34,321 nt of DNA from a virus. The stretch lies in IMG/VR virus record IMGVR_UViG_3300029913_000071, positions 1 through 34,321 of that record, one strand, 5' to 3'. This document shows, one piece after another, positions 1-7,258 of the stretch. The notes below the pieces were generated by a model. The model had not been told where the DNA came from. It saw only the letters and a program-made list of their open reading frames with translations, and ran no database searches. The translations under genes and the position numbers were made by a program. Position 1 is the stretch's first letter. Each line of letters starts with the position of its first letter.

Positions 1-1
1 T

Positions 2-172
2 AGAACTGCTAATAATTTTATATATTGTGTAGCTGGTAATGGCTTATTTTTATTAACTCCAACTGTCTCTTCTGGTAATATTATTTGGTCTCATACTCTT
101 TTGGCTTATCTTACTACCTCTGCTGGGACAACAGCTATTGCGGATACTGAGGGAATTGTTCGTTTAACATAG
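2..172 (+). CDS. Phage structural protein, C-terminal fragment (partial)
   Basis: The frame is open from the left edge and ends at TAG (170-172), leaving about 56 visible residues. They are Ser/Thr/Gly/Leu-rich with short beta-like stretches, as in the C-terminal ends of phage fibre or baseplate proteins. The ribosome binding site of the next gene (AGGAA, 171-175) begins within the stop codon, so the two genes are probably co-transcribed. No domain is recognised. The structural assignment comes from composition and from the structural genes that follow, so it is an inference; the reading frame itself is clear. Confidence 0.6.
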   Translation, partial: RTANNFIYCVAGNGLFLLTPTVSSGNIIWSHTLLAYLTTSAGTTAIADTEGIVRLT

Positions 173-184
173 GAATTTTAAAAT

Positions 185-967
185 ATGGCTACAGTTGTTT
201 CAAATGGATTAGGAATATTTCCACCATATAAACTTATCTTACAAGATTTGGAAAGTAAAATACTGGTTATTTATAATGGAATACAAAATTGGAATCTAAA
301 TAGTATACATGATGTAAATAGTTTTACATCTTCTTTAGTAAATGTAAGAAATCAAATAGCTAAGGAAATAAACACCCTAACTAATATACATATTCCACAA
401 GCTACTAATACCTTAAATGCAGCCGCAGCAGCACAATCAGCATCTACTGTACAAGCAGTTGTGATTTTTATTAAAAAATTAATAGCAGAGATTCAAGCAG
501 CTGTAGCTTGTTTCATATTAATTACAAAGATAATCACTACTGTAATATCTATTCCAATTTTAATAGGTATAAAAATAGCAGAACTAATTTTACATGCTGT
601 AATGATGGCAGAACAGGCAGTATTAACATATCTTAAACAATTAGAACAAAATATATTATCCTATTTAAATAATTTAAAACAGCAAATGTTTAATTATGTT
701 CAATCATTAACAGGAAAATCTAATGTAGATGCTCAATGTGTAAGAATGCAAGGAGATTTACAAACTATATCTGGTTTGACTTTGTCTAATGGAACAATCT
801 TAAATAAAGATAGTTATAATAAAGCAGTAAGTGATTATAACCTAGGAATAGCTACCTTAGTAATATATAATGAACAGTCTATTTATGGGTCTTATGATGT
901 AGATTCTGAAGTACAGTCTTACTTTAATACCAATATTAGTGGTTTAAAAGTATTATCTAATATTTAA
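185..967 (+). CDS. Hypothetical virion protein with a long hydrophobic helical centre
   Basis: This 260-residue protein starts at ATG after AGGAATTTTAAAAT. Residues about 65-90 are Ala/Thr/Gln-rich. Residues about 90-150 form a long, strongly hydrophobic Ile/Val/Ala stretch that could be one or more membrane-seeking or buried helices, followed by a Gln/Asn/Leu-rich helical part (about 150-175) and a mixed C-terminus. No family is recognised. It is spaced 10-12 bases from both neighbours in the structural operon, which suggests a virion or tail component. The hydrophobic centre would also fit a tail-associated or membrane-interacting protein, but nothing in the sequence decides this. Confidence 0.6.
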   Translation: MATVVSNGLGIFPPYKLILQDLESKILVIYNGIQNWNLNSIHDVNSFTSSLVNVRNQIAKEINTLTNIHIPQATNTLNAAAAAQSASTVQAVVIFIKKLIAEIQAAVACFILITKIITTVISIPILIGIKIAELILHAVMMAEQAVLTYLKQLEQNILSYLNNLKQQMFNYVQSLTGKSNVDAQCVRMQGDLQTISGLTLSNGTILNKDSYNKAVSDYNLGIATLVIYNEQSIYGSYDVDSEVQSYFNTNISGLKVLSNI

Positions 968-977
968 TAGGAATATC

Positions 978-1532
978 ATGTCAGATTATACAACTTTAAC
1001 TAATCCTCTTACAAGTATTTCTTTAGACTCTACTGTAAGCACTACACAACAACTTCAAGGTATAGCAGCAGCTACAGCAACTCAAACTGCTGCTAATGCT
1101 TTATATTCACAAATTAATACACAAATAACTACAGCAGCCTCATTAAAAGTTAAGATATTAACAAATACAGCCACAGCTGCTGAAGTTACTCAATATAATA
1201 CAGCTATACAGGCTGTCTCTAATTTAACAGTCAGTTTAAATAATACAGCAGCAGTAGACCCAGATACAGCTTCTGCTATAAACCAACAATTACAACAACA
1301 AAAATTAACTACAATTAAAGGAGCACAATCTGGAACTCTCACTATGGTTCAATTTACTAATTTTTTAGATTATTTATATAGGACTCAAGCAATAAATCCT
1401 TATTCTAGACAAAGGACCTGTGATAATGATTTTGTAGATATGTTATATAACGTAGCACAAGACATAGACCAGAATAGACAGTTCTTACAAGACTTACAAA
1501 CTATAATAGCAAATTCTATTAGTGCAATATAA
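978..1532 (+). CDS. Hypothetical Ala/Thr/Gln-rich helical virion protein
   Basis: This 184-residue protein starts 10 bases after the previous stop, behind TAGGAATATC. Most of it (residues about 20-110) is Ala, Thr, Gln and Asn, predicted to be helical and rod- or coiled-coil-like. The C-terminal 70 residues are more normal in composition, with a Phe/Tyr/Arg-rich segment near residues 125-145 and an acidic helical end. Like the preceding gene it combines an alanine-rich stretch with an amphipathic tail, so the two may act together. No known family is recognised. The role in the particle is inferred only from position among structural genes. Confidence 0.6.
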   Translation: MSDYTTLTNPLTSISLDSTVSTTQQLQGIAAATATQTAANALYSQINTQITTAASLKVKILTNTATAAEVTQYNTAIQAVSNLTVSLNNTAAVDPDTASAINQQLQQQKLTTIKGAQSGTLTMVQFTNFLDYLYRTQAINPYSRQRTCDNDFVDMLYNVAQDIDQNRQFLQDLQTIIANSISAI

Positions 1533-1559
1533 TAATTAAGTAAAGAAGGAAAACTAACT

Positions 1560-1790
1560 ATGTCAAGATTAAGAAATATAGCATCCAACTCAGTCTCTTT
1601 GCAGATGTATAATACATCAAATCCAGTAGTTAACTTTGTCTCCAAACCAGTGATATTAACCTTAGCACCAGGAGATGACGTTGTAGAACAGCTTTGGGCT
1701 GTTGATGATATCACAAATTCCTCATACAACTTAGATATAATAAATAATTATATTTCACAGGGAATTTTAACTAGAATAGCAGGTAATTAA
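1560..1790 (+). CDS. Small protein related to the N-terminal domain of the 818-residue structural protein
   Basis: This 76-residue protein starts at ATG behind AGAAGGAAAACTAACT. Its C-terminal half contains the pattern D-x-T-x-S-x-Y-N, then I-x-x-N-Y-I-x-x-G-[IV]-L. The same pattern occurs near residues 62-85 of the protein encoded at 7259-9715, where it is followed by a much longer chain. The small protein therefore looks like a free-standing copy of that N-terminal domain, perhaps a docking module on the baseplate or tail. This similarity is seen in the sequence; the docking role is inference. Its stop codon TAA overlaps the ATG of the next gene by one base (TAATG). Confidence 0.6.
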   Translation: MSRLRNIASNSVSLQMYNTSNPVVNFVSKPVILTLAPGDDVVEQLWAVDDITNSSYNLDIINNYISQGILTRIAGN

Positions 1791-1969
1791 TGCCTCTTTA
1801 TGTTTATGCTTGTTGTACTTGTGGTAAGGAATTAGAAAAATTAGAGCCTTATTCTGCACCATTAATACAACAATGTCCTGAATGTCATAAAGAAAGCAGT
1901 CTTAAAAGAAAGTTAGCTGTATCCAATTTTGCTCTTTCTGGTAAGGGCTGGTATAAAGATGGCTATTAA
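1790..1969 (+). CDS. FmdB-family zinc ribbon protein
   Basis: This short gene encodes 59 residues. It starts at the ATG that shares one base with the previous stop. It opens MPLYVYACCTCG, has a second cysteine pair CPEC at about residues 29-32, and ends GKGWYKDGY. A Met-Pro-[LI]-Tyr start, two CxxC knuckles and a terminal GxGWYxxxY are the hallmarks of the FmdB zinc ribbon family, usually annotated as putative regulatory proteins. Members are widespread in bacteria and found in some phages; their biochemical role is poorly defined. The tight overlap with a structural gene suggests co-translation. Zinc binding is expected from the cysteines; the function in the phage is unknown. Confidence 0.85.
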   Translation: MPLYVYACCTCGKELEKLEPYSAPLIQQCPECHKESSLKRKLAVSNFALSGKGWYKDGY

Positions 1970-1993
1970 AAAATAGTAAGTTATAGGAGATAT

Positions 1994-2863
1994 ATGTCTA
2001 TTAAACAAACTATAGACTATATACTGGAATATGTTAAACAAATACATAATGGTAAATGTTTAGGTAGTATTTATATGAATGCTCACTATAAAATGCTATG
2101 GGAATGTGAAAAAGGGCATCAATGGAAAACTGATTGGAATCATGTTCATAGAGGAACATGGTGTCCTGAATGTGCTGGACAAATTAAACCAACTATTGAA
2201 AAACTACAGATTTTTGCTAAAAATAAAGAAGGAAATTTAATCTCTACTAATTATACAGATAGAGAAACTAAATTACTTTGGGAATGTAAAGAAAAGCACC
2301 AATGGAAAGCCACTTGGAGTAATATATTACATGGAACTTGGTGTCCTGTATGTTTTGGTAATAATAGTCCAACTATATTAGAATTACAAGAATTTGCTGA
2401 GAATAAAGAAGGAAGCTTAGTATCTATTAAATATATAAATGCTAAAAATAAACTAATGTGGAAATGTAAGAAGGGGCATATTTGGAATGCTTCTTGGGAT
2501 AGTATTAGAAGAGATAGCTGGTGTCCAGAATGCTCAAGATTCAAGACTGAATATAGATGTAAAGAGTTATTAGAGAAAAAGTTAGGTTTTGAACTTAAAA
2601 AGATTAATTTTAAATGTGGAAGTCATTGCTATCAGTGGGATGGCTATAATAAAGAGTATAAAGTAGCATTTGAATATCATGGTTATCAGCATTATGTATT
2701 TCCAAACTTCTTTCAAAAAACCGAAGAAGCACATGAAAAATCTAAGCAAAGAGATTTAGATAAGCTTAAATATGCTAAGGAAAATAACATAAAGCTAATT
2801 ATAATACCATATACTGAAGAAAAAACTTTGGAAGAATATATAAATAATTTAACTTTGAATTAA
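1994..2863 (+). CDS. Zinc-finger-array nuclease, probable free-standing homing endonuclease (three repeats)
   Basis: This 289-residue protein has three tandem repeats of about 60 residues, each with C-x3-H-x14-C-x2-C (C38/H42/C57/C60, C98/H102/C117/C120, C158/H162/C177/C180), resembling treble-clef zinc fingers of the DUF4379 type. The C-terminal domain (about 185-280) has W-D216-G, then FE227YH229GYQHY, QRD254, K257 and a hydrophobic strand ending IIIPY. This is a PD-(D/E)XK or Vsr-like nuclease pattern. Two close relatives lie at 6159-7226 and 33423-34313. It sits as an extra cistron between structural genes, as free-standing homing endonucleases do in T4-like phages. DNA cleavage and mobility are inferred; the repeats and motifs are visible. 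Confidence 0.8.
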   Translation: MSIKQTIDYILEYVKQIHNGKCLGSIYMNAHYKMLWECEKGHQWKTDWNHVHRGTWCPECAGQIKPTIEKLQIFAKNKEGNLISTNYTDRETKLLWECKEKHQWKATWSNILHGTWCPVCFGNNSPTILELQEFAENKEGSLVSIKYINAKNKLMWKCKKGHIWNASWDSIRRDSWCPECSRFKTEYRCKELLEKKLGFELKKINFKCGSHCYQWDGYNKEYKVAFEYHGYQHYVFPNFFQKTEEAHEKSKQRDLDKLKYAKENNIKLIIIPYTEEKTLEEYINNLTLN

Positions 2864-2879
2864 CTATAAAGGTGTTAAA

Positions 2880-5345
2880 GTGCCATCATTTATTTATGAT
2901 TCCCCAACTTCTGCTACAACAATTCCTACTGTTGTTGGTAGTTTAACAGTCGATAACAATCTGCCAGGATACGTTATTCCACTTGATGTTGATTTACTTC
3001 AGAATAAACCAATCCTACCTTCATTAGATTATACAAATTTAGATTTTAGTTCTATTAAATTACAACTTTTAAATTTATTAAAAAATAATTCAGCCCTATA
3101 TGGATATTCATTAAGAGATTTTTCAAATAGTAATACAGCAGGAATGTTATTAAACTTAACTGCTTACATGGGACAATTACTAAGTTACCATACTGATTCT
3201 ATGGTAAATGAGCTCTTTTTAGATACTTCTCAGGCTTCTTGGTCTACCTTTAGATTATTAAGTTTATTTGGATATAAACCAACAAGACCACAGCCAGGAG
3301 CAATTCTATTAGCAGTAGTTAGAACACAATCAACTAATTCAGATTCTACTCAAGCTGCTACAGAAGATGCCACTGAAATTTCTTTTTCTAGCTCATTAAG
3401 TAGAAATAGATTACAGTTAGGCAGTGAGTATTATGAAATTTTTCCAACTAAGGTTTTAGATGGAAATTTGGTTCCTGATTTATTGGGTGATTTTACTATA
3501 CCTGCTTTTAACAATCCAAGTAATTCAGGAGATGTAGATAGTGATGTAGATATAATTTCTCAAAATTTATACTTTTGTTTTGGTCTTACTGGAGTCACTG
3601 TAATAGAAAATTATACCTCTACTGGTGTTGCTAATCTAACTATACCTTTAGGACAGAGCCCAGTTTTAAATTCTCAGGTAATAGTTCAAGTACAATCTAA
3701 TGCTAACTCTAATGTGGCTGGACAAACTTCTTATGATGTATGGAATGAATTAACCTATTTAAGTTTAGCTGGTTTTAGAACAGCTACAAGAGTTGGAACT
3801 TCACTAGACAATGAAACTCCTTATCTAATTTCTTCTTTTAAATTAGCTTCCACTGAATACTCTCTTAAGCAGCAGGGGAGATTATCAGTAGGAACATTAA
3901 TGGAACTTAATTATGACAGTATTTTAAGTATTGCTAATTTTAATGATTTCTTAAATTTGACAGTTCCATATTTAGTAGGAATACTTGTAAACGTACAATC
4001 TCAAAGTTATGCTTCAGATGAATATGTTGATGTGTTATTGTATCACCCAAGTTATGTATATGGTGCTTTAGCCAACACAGTGTCTTCATATGGACAACAA
4101 TCTACATTAGTAAATTATTTTTATAATGGTACAGAACAAGTATATTGGTCAGCAGGAGATATTCTATATTTATTAGAAAGTTCCACAATTACTACTAATA
4201 GTTCTTTAGGCACTATTTATCAACCACAATTAATATCTGATACACAATTACGATTAGCTGATACTTCCTTATATCCTGATGTAGCTTATCTAAATAATAA
4301 TCCAGATAAGAAAATTGCTATAGGTAAGGCTGTTTCTGCAACTACTATGGCTTTTGGTATATCAGCTAATTATGATACATATATAGAATCAGATACCATA
4401 TACGAAGTAGGTACAGATGGTGATTTCAATGCCACTGTAAAATTTGGAGATGGTGTTTTTGGACAAATACCTTTTAATGGGGCTGCTATACAAGTTATTT
4501 ATAGAGTTAATGACGCAAATACTACTGGAAACATAGTTCAAGCAGGAGATGCCAATCAAATAGTAACTGTAGGTAATGTTAATTTATATTTAAGAAATGA
4601 TTACGATTCTGCTCCACCTATAGCTGGTGAAACTCCTGCTATGGCAAAAGCTTTAGTATCAAGATTTTTTACTGCCCAAGATAGAGCAGTAACAGGAACA
4701 GATTATACCATATTAGTAAAGAAATATAATTCTGCTATTAAAGTAACTACTGCTCTCTCTAAGGCCGATTCAGATAGCTCAGTAATTAGATTATATACTT
4801 TAGTAGTTCAGACAAGTAATTCATTAGAGCAGTTGGAGCCTCTTTCATATATAGAAAAACTACAACTTAGCGAATATATAAATAACTATAAATGTCTCGG
4901 CACGTCCATAGAAATAGTAGACGGATTGGTCAGAAATATTGACTTAAGAATAGATGTTACAATTAAACCAGGATATTTAGCTGGGCAAATAAAGTCTGCA
5001 TTAACTTCCATAATAACTAACTATTTTGATTTAGCTAATTTTGAAATGGGTATGGGATTTAATGCAGCTGATTTCCATAATAAAATATCCACTATATCTG
5101 GTATAGCTGATTATGATTGTTATTTTGGTGGTGTAGAAACAATAACATTACCTGACGGAACTGTCATACCCCTAGGAAATAGAATTTTTGTTCCTATTCA
5201 AGATATTCCGTCATATAATGAAGCATCTAATGAATTTCCTTCTTTGGGAAATAATGTAATAGGTATAGCAAATTTGACAGTACAAATGAATCCATATGAA
5301 ATGTTAGTTTTAAATACTGTCATGATAAATACAGCAACAAATTAA
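2880..5345 (+). CDS. Baseplate wedge protein, T4 gp6 / baseplate J-like
   Basis: This 821-residue protein starts with GTG behind AAAGGTGTTAAA. Residues about 55-140 carry the typical N-terminal region of gp6/baseplate-J proteins: a D-F-x-x-I-K...L segment, then LRDFSNSNTAGMLLNLTAYM, then a His-Thr-Asp-Ser-Met...E-x-F-L-D-T stretch and LLSLFGYKP. Later regions include a DGDFNATVKFGDGVFGQ-type segment (about 515-530), also common in baseplate J proteins, and an ATxLSKAD-like region. In T4, gp6 joins baseplate wedges and supports sheath contraction. This gene is the best evidence that the phage has a contractile tail. Family assignment is by remembered pattern, not a search. Confidence 0.85.
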   Translation: MPSFIYDSPTSATTIPTVVGSLTVDNNLPGYVIPLDVDLLQNKPILPSLDYTNLDFSSIKLQLLNLLKNNSALYGYSLRDFSNSNTAGMLLNLTAYMGQLLSYHTDSMVNELFLDTSQASWSTFRLLSLFGYKPTRPQPGAILLAVVRTQSTNSDSTQAATEDATEISFSSSLSRNRLQLGSEYYEIFPTKVLDGNLVPDLLGDFTIPAFNNPSNSGDVDSDVDIISQNLYFCFGLTGVTVIENYTSTGVANLTIPLGQSPVLNSQVIVQVQSNANSNVAGQTSYDVWNELTYLSLAGFRTATRVGTSLDNETPYLISSFKLASTEYSLKQQGRLSVGTLMELNYDSILSIANFNDFLNLTVPYLVGILVNVQSQSYASDEYVDVLLYHPSYVYGALANTVSSYGQQSTLVNYFYNGTEQVYWSAGDILYLLESSTITTNSSLGTIYQPQLISDTQLRLADTSLYPDVAYLNNNPDKKIAIGKAVSATTMAFGISANYDTYIESDTIYEVGTDGDFNATVKFGDGVFGQIPFNGAAIQVIYRVNDANTTGNIVQAGDANQIVTVGNVNLYLRNDYDSAPPIAGETPAMAKALVSRFFTAQDRAVTGTDYTILVKKYNSAIKVTTALSKADSDSSVIRLYTLVVQTSNSLEQLEPLSYIEKLQLSEYINNYKCLGTSIEIVDGLVRNIDLRIDVTIKPGYLAGQIKSALTSIITNYFDLANFEMGMGFNAADFHNKISTISGIADYDCYFGGVETITLPDGTVIPLGNRIFVPIQDIPSYNEASNEFPSLGNNVIGIANLTVQMNPYEMLVLNTVMINTATN

Positions 5346-5357
5346 AGGAATATACTA

Positions 5358-6110
5358 ATGGCTTTAATTCCTAGAGAAGAAATTAGAAAATATATATTAA
5401 CTAGTTTAGGCTCACCAATAGTAAATGTTGAACTAGCCCCATTACAGCTTAATGTAGCCATAGACCAAGCCATAAATGAATATCTAGCTACTGGGGCTTT
5501 TGAGCTGGCTTACATGCAGTTACCTGTTAACAATTCTAGTAATAATGTATTTGATATTCCTGAAGAAGCAGCAACTGTTAAAAATGTTACTTTTAATATT
5601 CCTTTTGAAACTGCTGCTGGAAGTACCCAAGACATTTTCTCGTTTGCTGTCTATGCTTCGCCTTTTGGTCCAAACTATACTAATTTTGTACATGCTGCTG
5701 GTAATTTAGGTGTGTTTTTTGAGTATTTACAGAATAGAAATCGTGTAATAGGTAATACTATAACCTTCAAAGTAGTAAATAACCAATTATATGTGTGGCC
5801 AATACCTAGAAATGCTCCCAGTATACTAATTGAGTACTCAAAAAATGCTTTTGGTGTTGAAGATAAAGATGAGAATATATCACTATCTAATCAATGGGGC
5901 ATAAATTGGATTAGAAAATTTGCCCTAGCTACATCAAAAGGCATGTTAGGTAAGGTCAGAGGTAAGTTCAGTCAGGTATCTGGTGGTCCTGGCAATGAGA
6001 GCCAAACTTTGAATGCTGCCGAATTAGTGGCTGAGAGTAAAGAAGAAATTACTGTTCTCAAAGAAGAGTTATTCGATCACAAAAGTCACATTCAATTCAT
6101 GCTTGATTAG
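5358..6110 (+). CDS. Conserved myophage virion protein (baseplate/neck type)
   Basis: This 250-residue protein starts 12 bases after the baseplate gene, behind AAAGGAATATACTA. The N-terminus reads IPREEIRKYILTSLGSP followed by IVNVEL and a paired AIDQAINEY helix. The C-terminal third has NWIRKFALATSKGMLGKVRG, K-F, a Gly-rich turn, a LNAAELVAESKEE helix and a final L-x-E-E-L. This set of motifs recurs in a family of structural proteins in large T4-like and SPO1-like myophages, variously labelled neck or virion structural protein. Coupling to the wedge gene suggests a baseplate or tail role. The exact location in the particle is not decided by sequence. It ends in TAG. Confidence 0.65.
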   Translation: MALIPREEIRKYILTSLGSPIVNVELAPLQLNVAIDQAINEYLATGAFELAYMQLPVNNSSNNVFDIPEEAATVKNVTFNIPFETAAGSTQDIFSFAVYASPFGPNYTNFVHAAGNLGVFFEYLQNRNRVIGNTITFKVVNNQLYVWPIPRNAPSILIEYSKNAFGVEDKDENISLSNQWGINWIRKFALATSKGMLGKVRGKFSQVSGGPGNESQTLNAAELVAESKEEITVLKEELFDHKSHIQFMLD

Positions 6111-6112
6111 GT

Positions 6113-6139
6113 TAAAGTTCTTTCTACTGTTGCCAATAC
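6113..6139 (+). promoter_or_regulatory. Candidate FliA/sigma-28-type late promoter
   Basis: TAAAGTTC (6113-6120) is followed by exactly 11 bases and GCCAATAC (6132-6139). The E. coli FliA consensus is TAAAGTTT-N11-GCCGATAA, so this matches 7 of 8 and 6 of 8 positions at the ideal spacing. It lies in a 48-base gap after the gene ending at 6110 and about 20 bases before the ATG at 6159. The phage encodes a FliA-like sigma factor at 26222-27007. No transcript evidence is available; host FliA could also read it. Confidence 0.5.
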
Positions 6140-6158
6140 TATTACTATGTGAGGACTT

Positions 6159-7226
6159 ATGGGCAAGAAAAGTGATATAATTGAATGTAGGCTTTGGGCA
6201 GCTAATAAGGGTGGCAAATGTTTGGAGAATATTTACAAAGGTACTCATGTTAAAATGCTTTGGGAATGTTCTTTAGGGCATCAATGGAGAACTCCCTGGC
6301 ATAATATAAAAGATGCTAATAGTTGGTGTCCTAAATGCGCAAGAAATCTTAAGCCTGATATTAGTGTATGTCAAGATTATGCCAAAAAAGAACATAGTGG
6401 TAAATGTCTTGAAACTACTTATGTAAATGCCCACTATAAAATGTTGTGGGAATGCTCTAAAGGTCATAAATGGAAAGCCACTTGGAACAGTATTAATAGT
6501 GGCAATAAATGGTGTGCTATTTGCGCAAGAAATGTTAAGCCAACTATAGAAGAATGTTGTGAGTATGTTAAAAATGAGCATAATGGAAGATGTTGTAATA
6601 CTATTTATGTAAATAGTCATGTTAGAATGCTTTGGGAGTGCTCTGAGGGGCATCAATGGAAGACTAACTGGAATGGTATTAAAAATAAAAAAACATGGTG
6701 TCCTGTATGTGCTAATAAAAGTAAGCCTTCTGTAGAAGAATGTAATGAGTATGTTACAAAAAAATATAATGGTAAATGCCTTGAAAAAGTTTATGTCAAT
6801 AATGAAACTAGAATGTTGTGGGAATGTTCAAAAGGTCATCAATGGAGAGCTAGTTGGGGAAATTTACATATTGGTAACAAGTGGTGCCCGGAATGTTCTT
6901 CGTTTAAGACAGAGCGTAAATGTAAAGAATTATTAGAACAAAAACTTGGATTTGAACTTAAAAAAACTAATTTTAAATGTGAAAGTAATTGCTATCAATG
7001 GGATGGTTATAATGAAGAACATAAAATAGCCTTTGAATATCATGGTTATCAGCATTATGAATATCCAAATTACTGGCATAAAACTTTGGCCATATATGAG
7101 AAAGCAATTCAACGAGATTTAGATAAAGTTCAGTATGCTAAAGAAAATAATATAAGACTTATAATTATTCCATATACTGAAGAAAAGAATCTTGAGGAGT
7201 ATATAAGCAAATATATAATTTCCTAA
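6159..7226 (+). CDS. Zinc-finger-array nuclease, probable free-standing homing endonuclease (four repeats)
   Basis: This 355-residue protein is a close paralogue of the one at 1994-2863 but has four zinc-finger repeats instead of three, spaced about 62 residues apart (first Cys at 37, 99, 161, 223; closing CxxC at 57-60, 119-122, 181-184, 243-246). The C-terminal nuclease domain (about 248-350) keeps D282, E293-x-H295, GYQHY, QRD and the IIIPY strand, and is clearly more similar to the first copy than the repeats are. The start ATG follows GTGAGGACTT. It is inserted between two structural genes and just downstream of a candidate promoter. The repeat array probably sets DNA-site specificity; this is inference from architecture. 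Confidence 0.8.
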   Translation: MGKKSDIIECRLWAANKGGKCLENIYKGTHVKMLWECSLGHQWRTPWHNIKDANSWCPKCARNLKPDISVCQDYAKKEHSGKCLETTYVNAHYKMLWECSKGHKWKATWNSINSGNKWCAICARNVKPTIEECCEYVKNEHNGRCCNTIYVNSHVRMLWECSEGHQWKTNWNGIKNKKTWCPVCANKSKPSVEECNEYVTKKYNGKCLEKVYVNNETRMLWECSKGHQWRASWGNLHIGNKWCPECSSFKTERKCKELLEQKLGFELKKTNFKCESNCYQWDGYNEEHKIAFEYHGYQHYEYPNYWHKTLAIYEKAIQRDLDKVQYAKENNIRLIIIPYTEEKNLEEYISKYIIS

Positions 7227-7258
7227 ATCATAGCAATTAAGTTATGTAAGGAAATGGA

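Noticed and set aside
4738-4773. TAAAGTAA ... GCCGATTC inside the baseplate gene
   Set aside because: The spacer is about six bases too long and the site is deep inside a coding region.
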